Source: Alopecurus myosuroides (taxonomy: Eukaryota; Streptophyta; Magnoliopsida; Poales; Poaceae). From it: a stretch of 64,000 bases of DNA. Position 1 is the stretch's first letter, and each line of letters begins with the position of its first letter. A program made the translations under genes and the position numbers. The stretch is taken from positions 27,828,484 to 27,892,483 of the forward strand of contig CM054062.1 in assembly GCA_028641055.1 (NCBI GenBank), given 5' to 3'. The notes under the pieces were generated by a model. It was given only the letters and a program-made list of their open reading frames with translations. It did no database searches and was not told the DNA's origin. Below are positions 20,808 through 32,410 of this stretch, in pieces.

Positions 20808-20912
20808 TTCCCCCTCTGTTTCATATTACTTACACTGAAATGGATGTAACTAGGTATATTTTAGTGCTAGGTATATCTATTTCAATTGTTATATATTATG
20901 AAAGGGAGGGAG
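20808..20912. mobile_element. Stowaway-like MITE, about 105 bp
   Basis: CCCCCTCTGTTTCATATTAC on the left pairs with the right end ATATATTATGAAAGGGAGGGAG. Size and termini fit Stowaway; the TA duplication is not clear. Confidence 0.65.
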
Positions 20913-21055
20913 CATAACCTAATTTCCGAACAATGTTGGCAATAGGAAGCCACCTCCTATTGCACTTGCATATGGTGATCTGAGAACATATTTGCTATTT
21001 GCCACTTTTTTTTGTTGGATTTATCATTATCAGATTCATTTACATATGCAACGAT

Positions 21056-21084
21056 CCCGTAGCAAAGCACGGGCATTTAACTAG
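21056..21084 (+). mobile_element. Helitron 3' terminus
   Basis: A hairpin (CCCGTAGC AAA GCACGGG, 21056-21073) is followed by CATTTAA and CTAG at 21081-21084, then T. This is the canonical 3' end; the element extends leftward for an unknown distance. Confidence 0.75.
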
Positions 21085-21360
21085 TCCCTAAAAGGGCCGA
21101 AACTGAAAAATTTCGACGCTTTTAGCAGCTGCGTTCAGTTGCGAGACCGTAGCAGAGCCCGAAAATTCGAGCCGGCCTGAAAACGCGATAGCGGCCCCCC
21201 GAATTCCCCTCCCGGCCACTACTTATTCGGCATCGCGAGCCGTTTCGGTCTGTGACCGAAAACCTAGCCCCGCCGCCGACAACAAATTCCCAGAGCCAAT
21301 CCCAAACTCCGACGAGCAATAAAACCGCATCGCCGACAAATCAAGCAACACCACCGACAA

Positions 21361-21925
21361 TGGCTCGCAGCCCTAGCTCGGGCGGGTCCGGGAGAGGCCA
21401 TCGCGGCGTCGTCGATGACCCTGAGCGGAAACGGCTCGTCCGTTCCGACGGAGCCCGCAAGGGGGGGTTCCTGGAGGTTCATCTGCGCGGGGATGCCCAT
21501 CCCGGAGAAGCTCCGCTACCGCGCCGTGGAGGAGTACGACCGGCAAATGCGCGGTGACGGGGGCTACAACGGTGCCGAAGGGAGCTCCATCAGCGACAAA
21601 GGTCGCACTTCGATGCGCCGCCCGAGCAGCGGCGCTCTCGTCATCCGCGAGGAGCCTCCGCAGGGGTACGACACACAGGCCTTCGCCTCCACCGTCGCGC
21701 CGGATGACTTCGTCCCCGACAAACAGGTGGACGCTATGGTCACGCTCCTCTGCGCCCAGACGGCGGCGGAAGAGAAGAAGCTCGAGGAGTTGCGCCGGGC
21801 AGACACGGAGCTCTTCCAGGCGGGCCTCGCTGCGGACGCGACGCACAGGGAGCGCACGGTGTAATGGAAGCAGGTAGCCGAGGACGACGCCAAGGTGTGC
21901 ATCGACCTCACCTCCGATGCGGAGT
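21361..21925 (+). pseudogene. Small protein of unknown function, frameshifted
   Basis: The probable start at 21361 (MARSPSSGGSGRGHRG) follows a 5' untranslated-like leader rich in CCGACAA. The body of the protein is best read in another frame from 21415: SWRFICAGMPIPEKLRYRAV, then VAPDDFVPDKQVDAMVTLLC and a helix (AAEEKKLEELRRADTELFQ). That frame meets a TAA at 21862 but would continue through DDAKVCIDLTSDAE to a TGA near 21925. One frame change and one stop point to a decayed gene. The acidic IDLTSD-type tail is common in grass repeat-associated proteins. I recognise no domain. It resembles the locus at 5519 in architecture (short, single exon, GC-rich in AT-rich DNA). Confidence 0.45.
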
Positions 21926-23051
21926 GAGGTCACCGTAGTTGCTAGGCTCGCCGTAGTTGTGTAGGATTGCCGTAGTGGCGTAGTTGGCGATGAAATTTCG
22001 ATGTATGCCAAAGTCCGCGCGCAGATTTTCGTCACTGATTCCCGCGGCGAGTTCGTCGCGTTATGAATGAAATCGAATTTTCAGTTCAGTTATATGGATT
22101 CTGCTACCATCTCTCCTTCCGCAACCCATAGAAACAGGCAAAACGCGAAATGAAAAGCATTTTTTTGGTTCATGTTATAAGAGTTCTGCTAGAGTTGCTC
22201 TTGCCATGGCGCTCGTTATCTAATACTCCATATACTGTCAGACGTGGTTTCTTTCACAGGACCAGAAATGTGAAGCAGGAGCAGCCTGCGGTGCCATTTC
22301 TTTTAAGACAGGGGGAATGCTTCATTCTTCTCTTGGAAAATGCCATTTCTTTGGGAAAATGTTTGCTGGTACTCATGTTTTGAGGCTGCTCTCAATGCTC
22401 CAATGTTTGCTGGGACCTGAGGATCGTTTGGAAGCTGTTGCATGTTCGTGTCGGCGCGTTTTGTCAACCTTTGCTTCGTTTTGCTATAACAAACTTCCTA
22501 CTTGTTGGCATTACTGTAATAATCTAAACCTTCGGTAGTGTCAATATGTTTTTCCCCCATAGTGGATATCCGAGGACGATCATTCACAGCGGGTTCCTGT
22601 TATTGCCCTATATCCCTTTGCTCTTTAATGGAAAGGTCAGTAGGCCAACCCAACCGAAAGAGAATGTGATCAAAATGTGGACCCTTAGTTCATTCTTTTC
22701 CTTAGATTCCTGAATGAATCAAGGTTCCCTCATACCCACTTTCTATAACTTATAAAGAAACGTAACGTACCCGTGAGGTTTATTAAATTCTTAAAAAAAC
22801 AATACATATCTATTTTTGATCTTAACGTACACAAATATTGAGTTGAAACTTACGTGGCATTTGCTAAGTTCTATTAAAATGAGAAATGGAAGTGTTAAAA
22901 TTTACGTTACATTTTCCTACTAAGTTTTAGAAATTGCTAGTGTACCCCTGTTCCAAAAATCCTCTCTACAATTACAAAGTGATCTAGTGGATGAGATTTT
23001 GAAGAAAAGAAGTGCACACTTTCGAACATCCGCTCTATCATTCCCCTATTA
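21926..23051. other. 3' flank and unassigned sequence
   Basis: 21926-22100 looks like a 3' untranslated region with a repeated GCCGTAGTTG motif. The rest has no gene I can recognise on either strand. Confidence 0.4.
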
Positions 23052-23131
23052 CTCCATCCGTTCCAAAATAATTGACACGTACTCTTTAACAAGTATTAAT
23101 GGAGCATCAGTTAATTTGGAATTGGAGGGAA
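23052..23131. mobile_element. Stowaway MITE, 80 bp, TA duplication
   Basis: CTCCATCCGTTCCAAAATAAT on the left and GTTAATTTGGAATTGGAGGGAA on the right are inverted repeats, flanked by TA at 23050-23051 and 23132-23133. It is short for the family but complete at both ends. Confidence 0.82.
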
Positions 23132-23133
23132 TA

Positions 23134-23401
23134 CTTTTTTTTGTTCATCGGGGAATTCAAATCCGACGCTCTCCTCCCCCTCCCCCTCCCTCCCTACAAA
23201 ATCGGACACAAATATGTTCGTGTTTAGTTTGTTTGGGATGGTCCACAAACAGAAATTGGTACGGACAAAGATTTGGGGTAGGAATGAACCCAACGGCTCT
23301 CCCATTTTGCTCCTCGCTGGGTTTTTAAATTTTATTTATACATATTTTTTCCTTTTATTCTCTATGTCTTTCTATTTGTAAATAAACGATCTGGGATGTT
23401 G
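23134..23401. other. Spacer, no gene
   Basis: Contains a CCTCCCCCTCC run near 23172-23196. Nothing else recognised. Confidence 0.4.
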
Positions 23402-24197
23402 GGGGCTGGCCGGGACCGCTACGGGAAGATCTGGTCGTCAAGACGAAGACGTCCTGCAGCTGCGCCCCGGACTGCCTTCTCTTCTGGTGCCATTCATGCT
23501 GGGGGATGACTCGCGGCGTGGGGGCTTGCGAGGCTTTAGAATAATGGCGGTGGTCCTAGGGTTTCCCATCGCGCGAAGATGAGTCTCCTGATGTAGGTTT
23601 TCTTTGATCAAGCCGGGGTGTCGACCGAAAGGCTCCGCCGGCGAACTCCCATGGGCGACGCCTGGAGATTGCTGGATCGGTGGAATTCGGTCGCAATGCT
23701 CAGTCATCTAAGACGAGATTGGAGGACTAGCAACGGTGTTCGGAGTCTTTGCATCGATGGGGAACTGGCTTGGAGTTACAAGATTCGTGGCAGCCGTATG
23801 TCAGAGGGGGCGACAATATGCGTGAAGTCCAAAGTCCCACCTTTCAGGGTGAAAACCCAAGGTCTGGCCTTAATTGGTTGTGCCTGGCACTGGTCTTCTT
23901 GGAGCCGTTGTTTTGAGAGCGAGGATTATCTTCAGGGTGAAAACCCAAGATCTGGCCTTAATTGATTGTGCCTGGCACCGTTCTTCTTGGAGACGTTGTT
24001 TTCGAAGAGATGGACATCAGCTGTTGTTTAGGTGGTGGTTGTGCGGATACCACGAGGACTGTAACTCTGTAGCGGGACTTTTCTTTTTATTTTTTCTTTT
24101 TATTGCCTTTTGGTTGTGTGCATCCATTGCGTTGTTGCAGAGGCCGGGTGTAATTTATATCTTCGCGATATTTATATACTTCCCTTTATAAAAAAAA
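23402..24197 (+). mobile_element. LINE-type retrotransposon 3' end (copy 1)
   Basis: The sequence ends in TTGTGTGCATCC, GTTGCAGAGGCCGGGTG and a short A-run (TATAAAAAAAA at about 24187-24197), the usual 3' end of grass LINEs. No reverse transcriptase is present, so this is a 5'-truncated copy. A diverged relative lies in the opposite orientation at 30780-31470, which supports a dispersed family. A target duplication was not found. Confidence 0.6.
23844..24020. repeat. 88-bp internal duplication in the LINE 3' region
   Basis: TCAGGGTGAAAACCC begins at 23844 and again at 23932, with about 80 bp of similar sequence after each (GGCCTTAATTGRTTGTGCC). Confidence 0.85.
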
Positions 24198-24262
24198 TAC
24201 AAATAATAAAACTAAATTATCACTAAATAAAATAAATATAATAAAAACAAATATTAGCGAGG

Positions 24263-24351
24263 TTTCAAATGACACATAGACACATAGTTGAAATGACACA
24301 TGGTTCAAAAGACAAATAGTTCAAATGACACAAAGTTGAAATGACACAAAA
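24263..24351. repeat. 16-bp tandem repeat, about five to six copies
   Basis: Variants of TTCAAATGACACATAG follow one another for about 90 bp. They lie just beyond the stop of the minus-strand Myb-like pseudogene and could be its 3' flank. Confidence 0.8.
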
Positions 24352-24369
24352 TAGATATGGAGAGAAGAG

Positions 24370-25861
24370 GAGATCACGCATTGAGTTTCCGGATCTCCTT
24401 TTGCTCCTTGAGAATCCAAGAATTTTGATCTGGGTCCATGACCCTCATGTCGGCCATCATGATCCGGTAATCTTCGGCCATCAAAGAAAGTTTCATCCGG
24501 TTCTCATCGGCCTTCAACGTGAGCTTCATCCAGTTGTCTTTGGCGATCAAGGCGAGATTTGTCTCTTTGGCTCATTCCCGGTCGTGGCCTCATCCACCTC
24601 TAGCATCTTCTTTTGAGCCTCAAGGTAGATGCTCATTGCATACTCCGTGTCCTGGCGTTTCATCTCCTCCCTTTCGGCACTTTTCTTCTCCTTGTCGGCG
24701 GTCATCCACTTGAGTGTCTCCTCCAATGCAAGTGTCGAGGCCTCATTCTTTTCATCTTGATTTAATATTTTGTGTCCCCTCGGCCTCACCGAGCTTGGCC
24801 GCCCTCCTCAAGTTCGGCCATCTCGCTAAGGCACTTCTTTGATGCATTGCCCCATTCATCAATGAGCTACAGAGGTCTTTCCACTTTGGGGATCACTTGA
24901 TCTTCGTCCAACAATGAATCAAGGTGAACATGGTACCGTAGCATGGACGGAAGTATGTTGCGGCTTGGAGGATTATGTCTTGCACACTGATGCCACTTTT
25001 GGGCCTTGCCTTCACATTATCATATGCACCATTCAACTTGTTGCACCTTCGCTTGGATGTGCGAACACCTCTTATTTAGGGATTTGGCATTGCGGTCACT
25101 CCAAATGTTCCACTTCCTGGTGCTCATGGAAATACCTCCGAACCTTGTTCTAATATTCTTTTCCTTTTTTTCTCGGCTAAAAAAAATGGTATTTTGGCTA
25201 ATGTTCATCCAAGCCTCGCATAGAACTTGGTCCCCTTTCTCCGAGTAGTTGATGGTCCTATTGCCCTTCTCTGTCCGTGTCTCGGTTCGGTCCTACTCAC
25301 CAAACAATGGCTCGATGTCAATGGAAAGGCCATCATTTTGGGTCTCGGGTCAGGTCTCGGCATCTTCATATTGCTCGTAGCTACTTCCACCCCCATTGAC
25401 GAGATCCCCCATGGCTTGCTCATTTTCGTAGTACATCTACGCAATAAAGATATCGTTGATCACAACATTAGCTCGATCAAAATAATGAACATAGCGAAGA
25501 AAAAATGGACATACCGGGTCAGTCGCCTTCATTGGAGGCATTTCCTCGAATAGTTGGTGTCCTTGGGGGAGGTTCTCCATGGCGACCGTCCGGGACGTCA
25601 GTTGTGGACCACCAGGGTGTAGCTGGACACAAGGGTGCCGTCCCGGAGTGATGTTGAGGTCAATAGGACACGGACACGGTGACAAACGACACCGAGGAAA
25701 TCATTGAAAACGTGTCCCGGGAGCCGCCGAGCCAGGTTGGCGCTAGTCCGCATGCTGGCGCGACCGGCAAGACACATGGCGACGTCGCTGGCGATAGAGC
25801 TGGCAACCTTGAACGGGGCAGCCTGGACGGGAATGCCGCCAAGCTCGAGGAGGCCATCTAG
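24370..25861 (-). pseudogene. Myb/NAM-associated (Harbinger ORF1-like) gene, heavily decayed
   Basis: This is the same broad family as 15228-16648. On the minus strand a proline/alanine-rich start region near 25861-25600 leads to an acidic section. The SANT-type block follows (NYSEKGDQVLCEAWMNISQ at about 25250-25190), with RNAKSLNKRCSHIQAKVQQ and a broken FRPCYGTMFTLIHCW part. The C-terminal helix is next (NEASTLALEETLKWMTADKE at about 24740-24680), then YAMSIYLEAQKKMLEVDEAT and a final MKLSLMAEDYRIMMADMRV to the stop near 24380. Several stops and at least three frame changes, plus an A-run insertion near 25180, show it is dead. It is probably the core of a second Harbinger element whose ends I could not fix. 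Confidence 0.7.
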
Positions 25862-26460
25862 ACGGTGGGACGGTGAGCCGCGGAGCGCATGGTAACGCCC
25901 ACAACCTCCCCCTTCATCATAATCACACACACACACATGGCGCCTTTGGCGGACGTTGTAGCGGGCCTGCATGGCGCTGGCTTGCGATTGGGACAAGAGA
26001 AGGGCGGCGGCCGCCTCTTTATCTGTTGTCCTCGCTTTCTTCCCCTCCCCTCCCCCCCCCCCCCCCCGGTTCTGCCTCTTGAAGGACTCCGGCTTAGCCT
26101 CCCTCTTCGGCTTGGGCTAGGACTTGCCGCCCTTCACCATCGTCGGGTAGAGCTTGGCTGGCGACCACGGGCGTCGGGGCAGTGTAAGGATTTGGGAGTG
26201 CGGCGGTAAGGCGGAGAAGGGTTTGAGAGTGGGACGCGTCTGTGCCCTGCGCGCCAGGGAGGGATAAGGCCGTCCGCGGACCGTCCCAAACGTGCCCCCG
26301 AATTAGGCTTGGTTTGGGGCAAAGTGGACCTGTTCCCCCCGCGGTCCGTTTGATGGGGGGGCGCGTTGAGATGGGTTTTCAGTCCAGCCGGACCGAAACT
26401 GACACAATAATTGTCGAATTTGGAGGGAGGGGTGCGTTTTTTTTCCTAGCTTCATAATAG
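25862..26460. other. GC-rich 5' flank of the decayed Myb-like gene
   Basis: Contains an (AC)n run near 25922-25938, a 16-C tract at 26052-26067 and GGACCGTCC/CCGCGGTCC steps near 26275-26350 that resemble Harbinger subterminal sequence. No gene of its own. Confidence 0.4.
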
Positions 26461-27195
26461 AAATATCTAATTCTTACATCATTTTTAGAGTAGGGATAGA
26501 AGGGGGCAGGAGGAGAGTAAAGCTAGACAACTCAGAGCCTTCATTATATTTTTGACTCGGTGCAACAAAGCTCGTATCATTTTCTTTGCGTTAGATCCGC
26601 ATCTTGTGCCGGCTGTTGTCGCCATAGTTGTTCATGCGTGTATCTTCTACATCGAGATTATTACTCTACGAAGCCCATGCGTACCACTCTAAGTCTAGCA
26701 CTACAGAATGATAAAACCTTGGACAAAATTCCTGTAAGAGGCCGCAAACGTCAAGCTGAGTTTGATAGAGCGCACTATGCGCAATGCCACATGGAGCATA
26801 AAACAAAACATGAGTTAATGTAACAGTTATGTCAACCATGTACAACAGCATCTAGTCAGCCGTCTAGAACAAAGCCCACGTAGAAATTTGTATTACGTGG
26901 GGGAGAGAGAAAACTAGTAACCGTACCGTCCATCGGTAGAATTAAGGACGATCTATTAGCGTAAAAATCTCTGTTTACGGACGGGCCATTTGCCGTTGTA
27001 CAGAGAGGTTCGTGGGTTGTGGGTAAGATTGAGACCTTTCTTCACGGAAATAGAACCAGCGATAGCACTTCCGATTAGGTAGTTACAGACAGCTAATTTA
27101 GACTCCCTGTTGTATAGGTTGTACCTGGGACGTCTATACCTGACGTGGAAATTTTATATAGACAACCATCGTCGGAACGACTGCACATGCCCTTA
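26461..27195. other. Unassigned, no gene seen
   Basis: Short open frames only. The last three bases, TTA (27193-27195), are the target copy of the following MITE. Confidence 0.4.
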
Positions 27196-27438
27196 GGGCC
27201 CGCTTGGTTCACCATTTGTTTGGGCAAAACGGTTGGAAATTTCGATTCGCATGATTCACGGAAGGACTGCTTGAATATTGGTGTTTTTTTTCCGCCGATT
27301 TTCTCGCTCAATTCCCGCGCTTTAAGCTCACGGAGCATTGGAGACGCGGATTAAATCCGCCCGTAAATCGTGGGCACAACAAACCAGCGGTGGAAATATT
27401 CCGGTTTGCGAAAATAATCAGATATTCCAAGCGGGCCC
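27196..27438. mobile_element. Tourist-like (PIF/Harbinger) MITE, 243 bp
   Basis: Terminal inverted repeats GGGCCCGCTTGG and CCAAGCGGGCCC are flanked by TTA on both sides (27193-27195, 27439-27441), the 3-bp duplication typical of Tourist elements. The interior is non-coding. Confidence 0.82.
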
Positions 27439-27441
27439 TTA

Positions 27442-28326
27442 GTTTTAGGTGTCATTCACACCTATGACTCACCAAGTTACACGGTAGTCCTTCGAGTCGT
27501 GAAACTAATATCTCATGTCCATTTCCATAGTGATGAATGTCAATCATATTTCCCATTATCTCCGTAATAATTCCCTTGGTGAATCTCCAAACGAACAAAG
27601 TCTATTATTATGGAAAATGATGATTATATTTCGGAAAACAAGGGGGCTGACACCCTCGTCTCTCATCTCATCTAACCACCCTCTGTTGCCGTCAAAACCG
27701 GCAAACAAACCCCCATGAGGTAGACGGCAGTCCTATTCTCGTCGCTCTTCTGACGGCAGGAGGCCCTGGAGGATGAGTGATGTGGCGGAGCATGGATGCC
27801 AAGGACGTGGGTGCGGCCTGGTTCCTCCGGTCAACGGGCCTATGGGCTAGCAGGGGCTTGCAGTGGGATAGTGGTGGTGGTTAGCGACTCTTGCGTGACA
27901 AGGTGATAGATGTTAGCCAGTCAAGCGTCGGCGGATTTGATTCCGACCTTCTCACATTGACACCAACGATGGCGGCACAGTTTGACAATAGGGATGGCGA
28001 CCTTGGTTCTCGAGGGTGCTGGCCTCTGTGGTCGTATGGAAGGCTAGATCAAATGTGATGGCCTTACTAAGGCTGACTGCGGTATATGATGCCCCTACAC
28101 TGACATATCGGAACCGATCTGGCTCGAAAGGTGACACATGCGTTTCTGACACATGCGTCTCTTTCGGAGGCGTCGGATCCTCCGTGTCGCCGGCGGGTGC
28201 TCGCACGGCGTCTCATGAGGAGACATCAACCCATGCCTATGGTCAGCATGTGCTACTCACCGTGTCTGTGGAAGTGTTATGTCATGTATGTTGCTGCTGA
28301 ATCAAAAGTGGTGTGATACCGACTTT
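27442..28326. other. Unassigned GC-moderate region
   Basis: Open frames of 60-95 codons occur on both strands but none is recognisable. An ACACATGCGT(T/C)TCT step is doubled near 28135-28162. This is the target site of the retroposon at 28341. Confidence 0.35.
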
Positions 28327-28340
28327 GAGTTGTCGATTGT

Positions 28341-29313
28341 ACATAACGCCTGGTCATATTGCTTCCCTTTTCCCCTTTCCCCTTGCTACAGTAGCCCTTT
28401 GAGAGTCCGCCGTCGGTGCTGGTGTGCTCCGGCCATCCCCGCCGCTAGCGCTCGCGCTGGTTGGTGCGGTGATGCCCTAGGGTGTCGGCCCGCTATGTAT
28501 AGCTGTAGATTAGGTTTTAGTAGTAGGTGCTGTTTGCTTTCGTTGTACCGTCTGTATGGCGTCATGCCGTTGAGGTCTGGCCTCCAGTTGCGTCCGAGCC
28601 GCAGCTGCGAGGTGTTGCTGCTCGTCTTCCTCTGGCAATTGCTCCGGTGGTTGGAGCTAAGCGTAGAAGAAGAGGGCGTTGAGATCTCCTTCTCCCATAA
28701 GCTCGAGGGTGGAGCTCTGGATCTGGAGTTCTATGGCCGAACCGAGAAGATTGGAAGGTACGTCGCGCTGTCTTTGCTCGATGGCCGTGGTGGTGAGGAG
28801 CAAGGGTGGCCTGCGCGTGCTTCTCCAAGATCCGAGGTTTGGTGGTTCGTCTCTGCGCTGCAAGTCAGAGCTAATCACGTGGTGGCATTTGTGCCGCTGC
28901 GATCTGGAGCCGAGATGGAGGCTCATCTTCTTCCTCCAAGATGGAGGCAGTCAAAATCACGCGCTGGTTCTCGGCGTCGCGATGATCCCAAGTGGTTCGT
29001 CCCCGGGCTCGTCACGGTTGCCAGCGTGAGTGGTTGTCCGCCGGATGGGAGAGTCCGAGAGCTGTGCTCCGCTCTCGGTGCCGCACGCACCTGGAGAGCG
29101 CCGGCGGAGGGTGGCGGCGACCTGCCTGGTCTAGATTGCTTTTCTTCTTTTTGTTCCAGGGGGTTTCGTGTAACTTTGCAGGGCCTTTTTTCGAATTTCT
29201 GGTCTTTAGTACAAGAGATGTATAGGGCCTCTGTAATCTTTGTTCCTGCCACAGGTTAATCAACACGCAGCTTCGGGGTCTTCGACCCCACTCTTTGTAC
29301 AAAAAAAAAGAGA
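28341..29313 (+). mobile_element. Poly(A) retroposon, 973 bp, with perfect 14-bp target duplication
   Basis: GAGTTGTCGATTGT occurs at 28327-28340 and exactly again at 29314-29327. Between them is a 973-bp insert whose right end is A-rich (A9 then GAGA at about 29301-29313). A direct repeat of this length plus a 3' A-tail marks LINE-machinery retroposition. The body is GC-rich and open for long distances on the plus strand (from 28279 in one frame to 29259), but the translation (Trp-, Arg- and Ser-rich) has no recognised domain, and the frame starts outside the insert. It could be a 5'-truncated LINE or a retroposed cellular transcript. Confidence 0.75.
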
Positions 29314-29327
29314 GAGTTGTCGATTGT

Positions 29328-30779
29328 GGGACAAGTGGGTATGGTAGAGACTGATTCAACAATGAGTATGCACACTTTGATCGATACATAAAATCTCCGA
29401 TAAGGTAGTGTTGACGCGTGTTTGGGTTGTGACTTTATTGGAGCGGAAGTGCCTTACGTACGACATCCTATGTCCGATTGTCGTACGACACATACATGGC
29501 TAAATCTGATTGATTAATTCCTCTACTGCTGTCACAAATAATGCATCTGATGCATCACATATGTATGCCTAGGTGCTTGTCGTACAAAAATCGTATAGGG
29601 AATATTGTAAAAATAACACTTCTCTTATTGGAGGTTGTAGCTCGAAACTAGGTTTGGGATAAAAAAATCCCAAGATCAACCTATGATTAGGCTCGTCATC
29701 ACTGGCGCACATAGGGTGATTCCTTTTTAAATGTTTAACCCAAGCCGGATCCTCCGACTTGGCCTATTCTAATTTTCTCCGACTTTAAGTCACGGACACA
29801 TAAGGCTCGCCAGATGCAGGACCCACGTGTCAGTGATCCAAAGTCAGGGAAGTTAGGATGAGCTAAGTTAGAGGACCCGTTCCTATTTAGCCTGAGTTGT
29901 ATATCTTTTATTTTGTCTTGATTTTTTACCACATGGCCAGCAAATATTTGGTGGAGTTATCGTCGTGAGTTATACAAGGCCAGGTTTCTCGAATAATTTT
30001 TTTTGGATGCTGGATTGTAAATAATAAACAATATGTTGTTATGTGGATAACCGTGCAGAAACCGGAGTTATCCTGCTTCTCGAAGAAGAACACAATGCCG
30101 AACTGAGAAAAAGTAAGACGGACAAGTTATCTCAAGCACATCATTCCTTTGCCGTTTTGATGCCTCTTTTCACTCGTTTCATGCAAATGCCTACACTTAT
30201 TCGTATTTCCATGTGAAACACCATCAATGCATTTCCATGTGCACTCACACGCCCACTGATTTCTCGCCGCCTTTCTCTGCAGAATCTATACATGGTCGTG
30301 TGTGAATTTGTGTGCACTGTCTTTACAGTTAGCATCCTCCAGAAAACGCAGCGTAACCACAAGATAGCTACTACCAAAGTAAGTCAAGTAGTCAACTGCA
30401 AAGTAAAGGCTGGTCTAAAGATTGCGTTGCCTAGGTTGCACAAGTTATATCTCAAGATTTGACAGCCATTTCTGTACCATGACTGGTCTGCACCGTCTTT
30501 CAAAAGCACTTGCCCAGCGTAAGGGTTCGAGGTTAAGTGAAACTAGCATTGCTAGTTAATTTATCGTGGGGATTTCGGGAACGCAGTCATGGAACAGTCA
30601 TCGGTTCAGAGGGATGCAGCCTAGTTATGTTCGGCTTAGGTGGGAGATGGACCGATCTTAGTGGAGTGGTGTTTAGACTCAGTCCTCTAATGGCATTATT
30701 GATGCCCATAGCCGGAAAAGAAGTCTCGCTAAAGAGTTTCAGTTCTTGGAGCAGCAGCACGAGCACCAAGACAATATTT
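29328..30779. other. Unassigned, no gene seen
   Basis: Contains a repeated GTCGTACGACA/TTGTCGTAC motif (29455-29590) that can pair with itself. No recognisable protein on either strand. Confidence 0.35.
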
Positions 30780-31470
30780 GATGTCCAATTTCTTCAAAAG
30801 TAACGCCTGTAGCGCCATCCTTGCCCGATCAAAGATCTTGAGTTTGCATCCTGAAGCAAGAACATTGCCAGGCATAGTCCCCGCTCTCAAAATAATGCCT
30901 TTAGAAACAACATTGCCAGGCACAACCAATTAAGCACATACTTTGGATTTTCACCCTGAAAGGTAAGACTTTGAAATTCACCTATGATGCCGCCCCACTT
31001 CCATACCAGTGCCATAATTTATGAAACTCCAAACCAGTTACTTATCGATGCAATGTTTCCAATCATCCTTGCTAGTCCTGCAATCTCAGCTTCCATGACA
31101 TTCTCCACATCTGACTTCATCATGGATTTGCCCATGGTGGCAACAGAACCAGAGCTTCGCGCCGCTCCTTCCGTTGCGACCGAATCCCACCTAATTCAGC
31201 AATCTCCAAGCATTAACGTCCGTGGGAGATCGCCGGCAAAACCTTCTGGAACCGGACACTCTAGCCTGATCAAAGAGGACAGGCGTGAGGCAGTTATTCA
31301 TCTTGGCGGAAGAGGAACCCTAGGACTGTCGCCTTTATTCGAGCACGCTAGCAGGCCCCACGCCGCTGGACAGCTTCCGCCAAACAGATCGGGCCGATCA
31401 GGCACACATGACAGCGACAGGAGGAAGGCTGCAGCGCACCCTAGGCATGCGCAGTAGCGCCATCGCTGTA
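30780..31470 (-). mobile_element. LINE-type 3' end, copy 2, inverted and diverged
   Basis: Read on the minus strand it parallels 23560-24060: a GGAGATTGCTG step near 31205, GGGATTCGGTCGCAA near 31190-31175, ACCTTTCAGGGTGAAAA near 30965, TTAATTGGTTGTGCCTGGCA near 30920 and GAAATTGGACATCA near 30780. Substitutions and small indels separate the copies. The A-tail end seen in copy 1 was not found here. Confidence 0.6.
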
Positions 31471-32410
31471 GGTATTGCGCCGTCTCCTCCGGCCATCACC
31501 GCACGCTCGCCCCTCTCAGCCACATCCATGTCTCCCTGCAGCGCGACGACAGACGCCGCACATGGCGGAGCGCCGCCGTCCCGCTACCATAACACCTGCA
31601 CCGCCAAGGAGCCGACCCCCCCCTCCGTACGAAGGGAATCCGGAAGGCTACGCCATCCCGCCCTCCATCTTTAACAGCCATGGCGCGGCCGCCACCGCCG
31701 ATAGCTACGGCTGGTCGGGGAAGGTCGGGCATCGGTCTTCTAGATTGGATCGAGGGTCCTCCGAAGCCGCCCTCGTGCGGGGTGACCCAGGAGTCAGTCT
31801 TTTGGGGATGAATGGAGAGAGGACGCCAGGAGTTTTCCACATATGTGTTTGGCTTGGCCTGAGATGGGAGATCCGTTGGCGGCGGCGGCGATGGCGGCGG
31901 CGGAGAGCTACGTCCGGTTACAACCGCGGTCTGTGGACCTCCAAGTTTCCCCAATCTTGCTGGAGTTGGGGGGGGATTTCACTTCCCAGACCTCTGCACC
32001 AACTAGGGATGCACACAACCATATATGCATGAGTATCGGGATTCATATCTTGGTTACAAGCCAAACCTGATTCTCATGATAAATTGCATGAGACAGAATA
32101 TAAAGTGATGTCCTAATATTTATTAAAAATGGTATAACTATTGTTGTTTTAAAAAAAATGCATACCTATTGTTGTTAGAACATTAAATCATAAATGCATA
32201 TGGGTTAAACAAAACATACATGCGCAAAATATTTGATTTACAACATCCATGAGATACAACCAATCTTTTTTTTTGAGAAAGGTAAATTAGTATTATTTTT
32301 AGAGGGGAACTTAAAAATAATTTAGTAGTAGTCCGTGCAAGGGGGCATTTTCCTGACCATTCTTTTTAGTCTAGGTGTTTTCCTGAGCAGAGAAGTGCTT
32401 TTGGCAGGCT
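31471..32410. other. GC-rich then AT-rich unassigned region
   Basis: 31480-31960 is GC-rich with a GGC-repeat stretch (about 31876-31905). Its open frames on both strands look like GC artefacts. 32030-32400 is AT-rich. No gene recognised. Confidence 0.35.

Noticed and set aside
28279..29259. 326-codon open frame on the plus strand
   Set aside because: It starts outside the retroposon and crosses its left target duplication, so it cannot be an original gene of the insert; no domain recognised.
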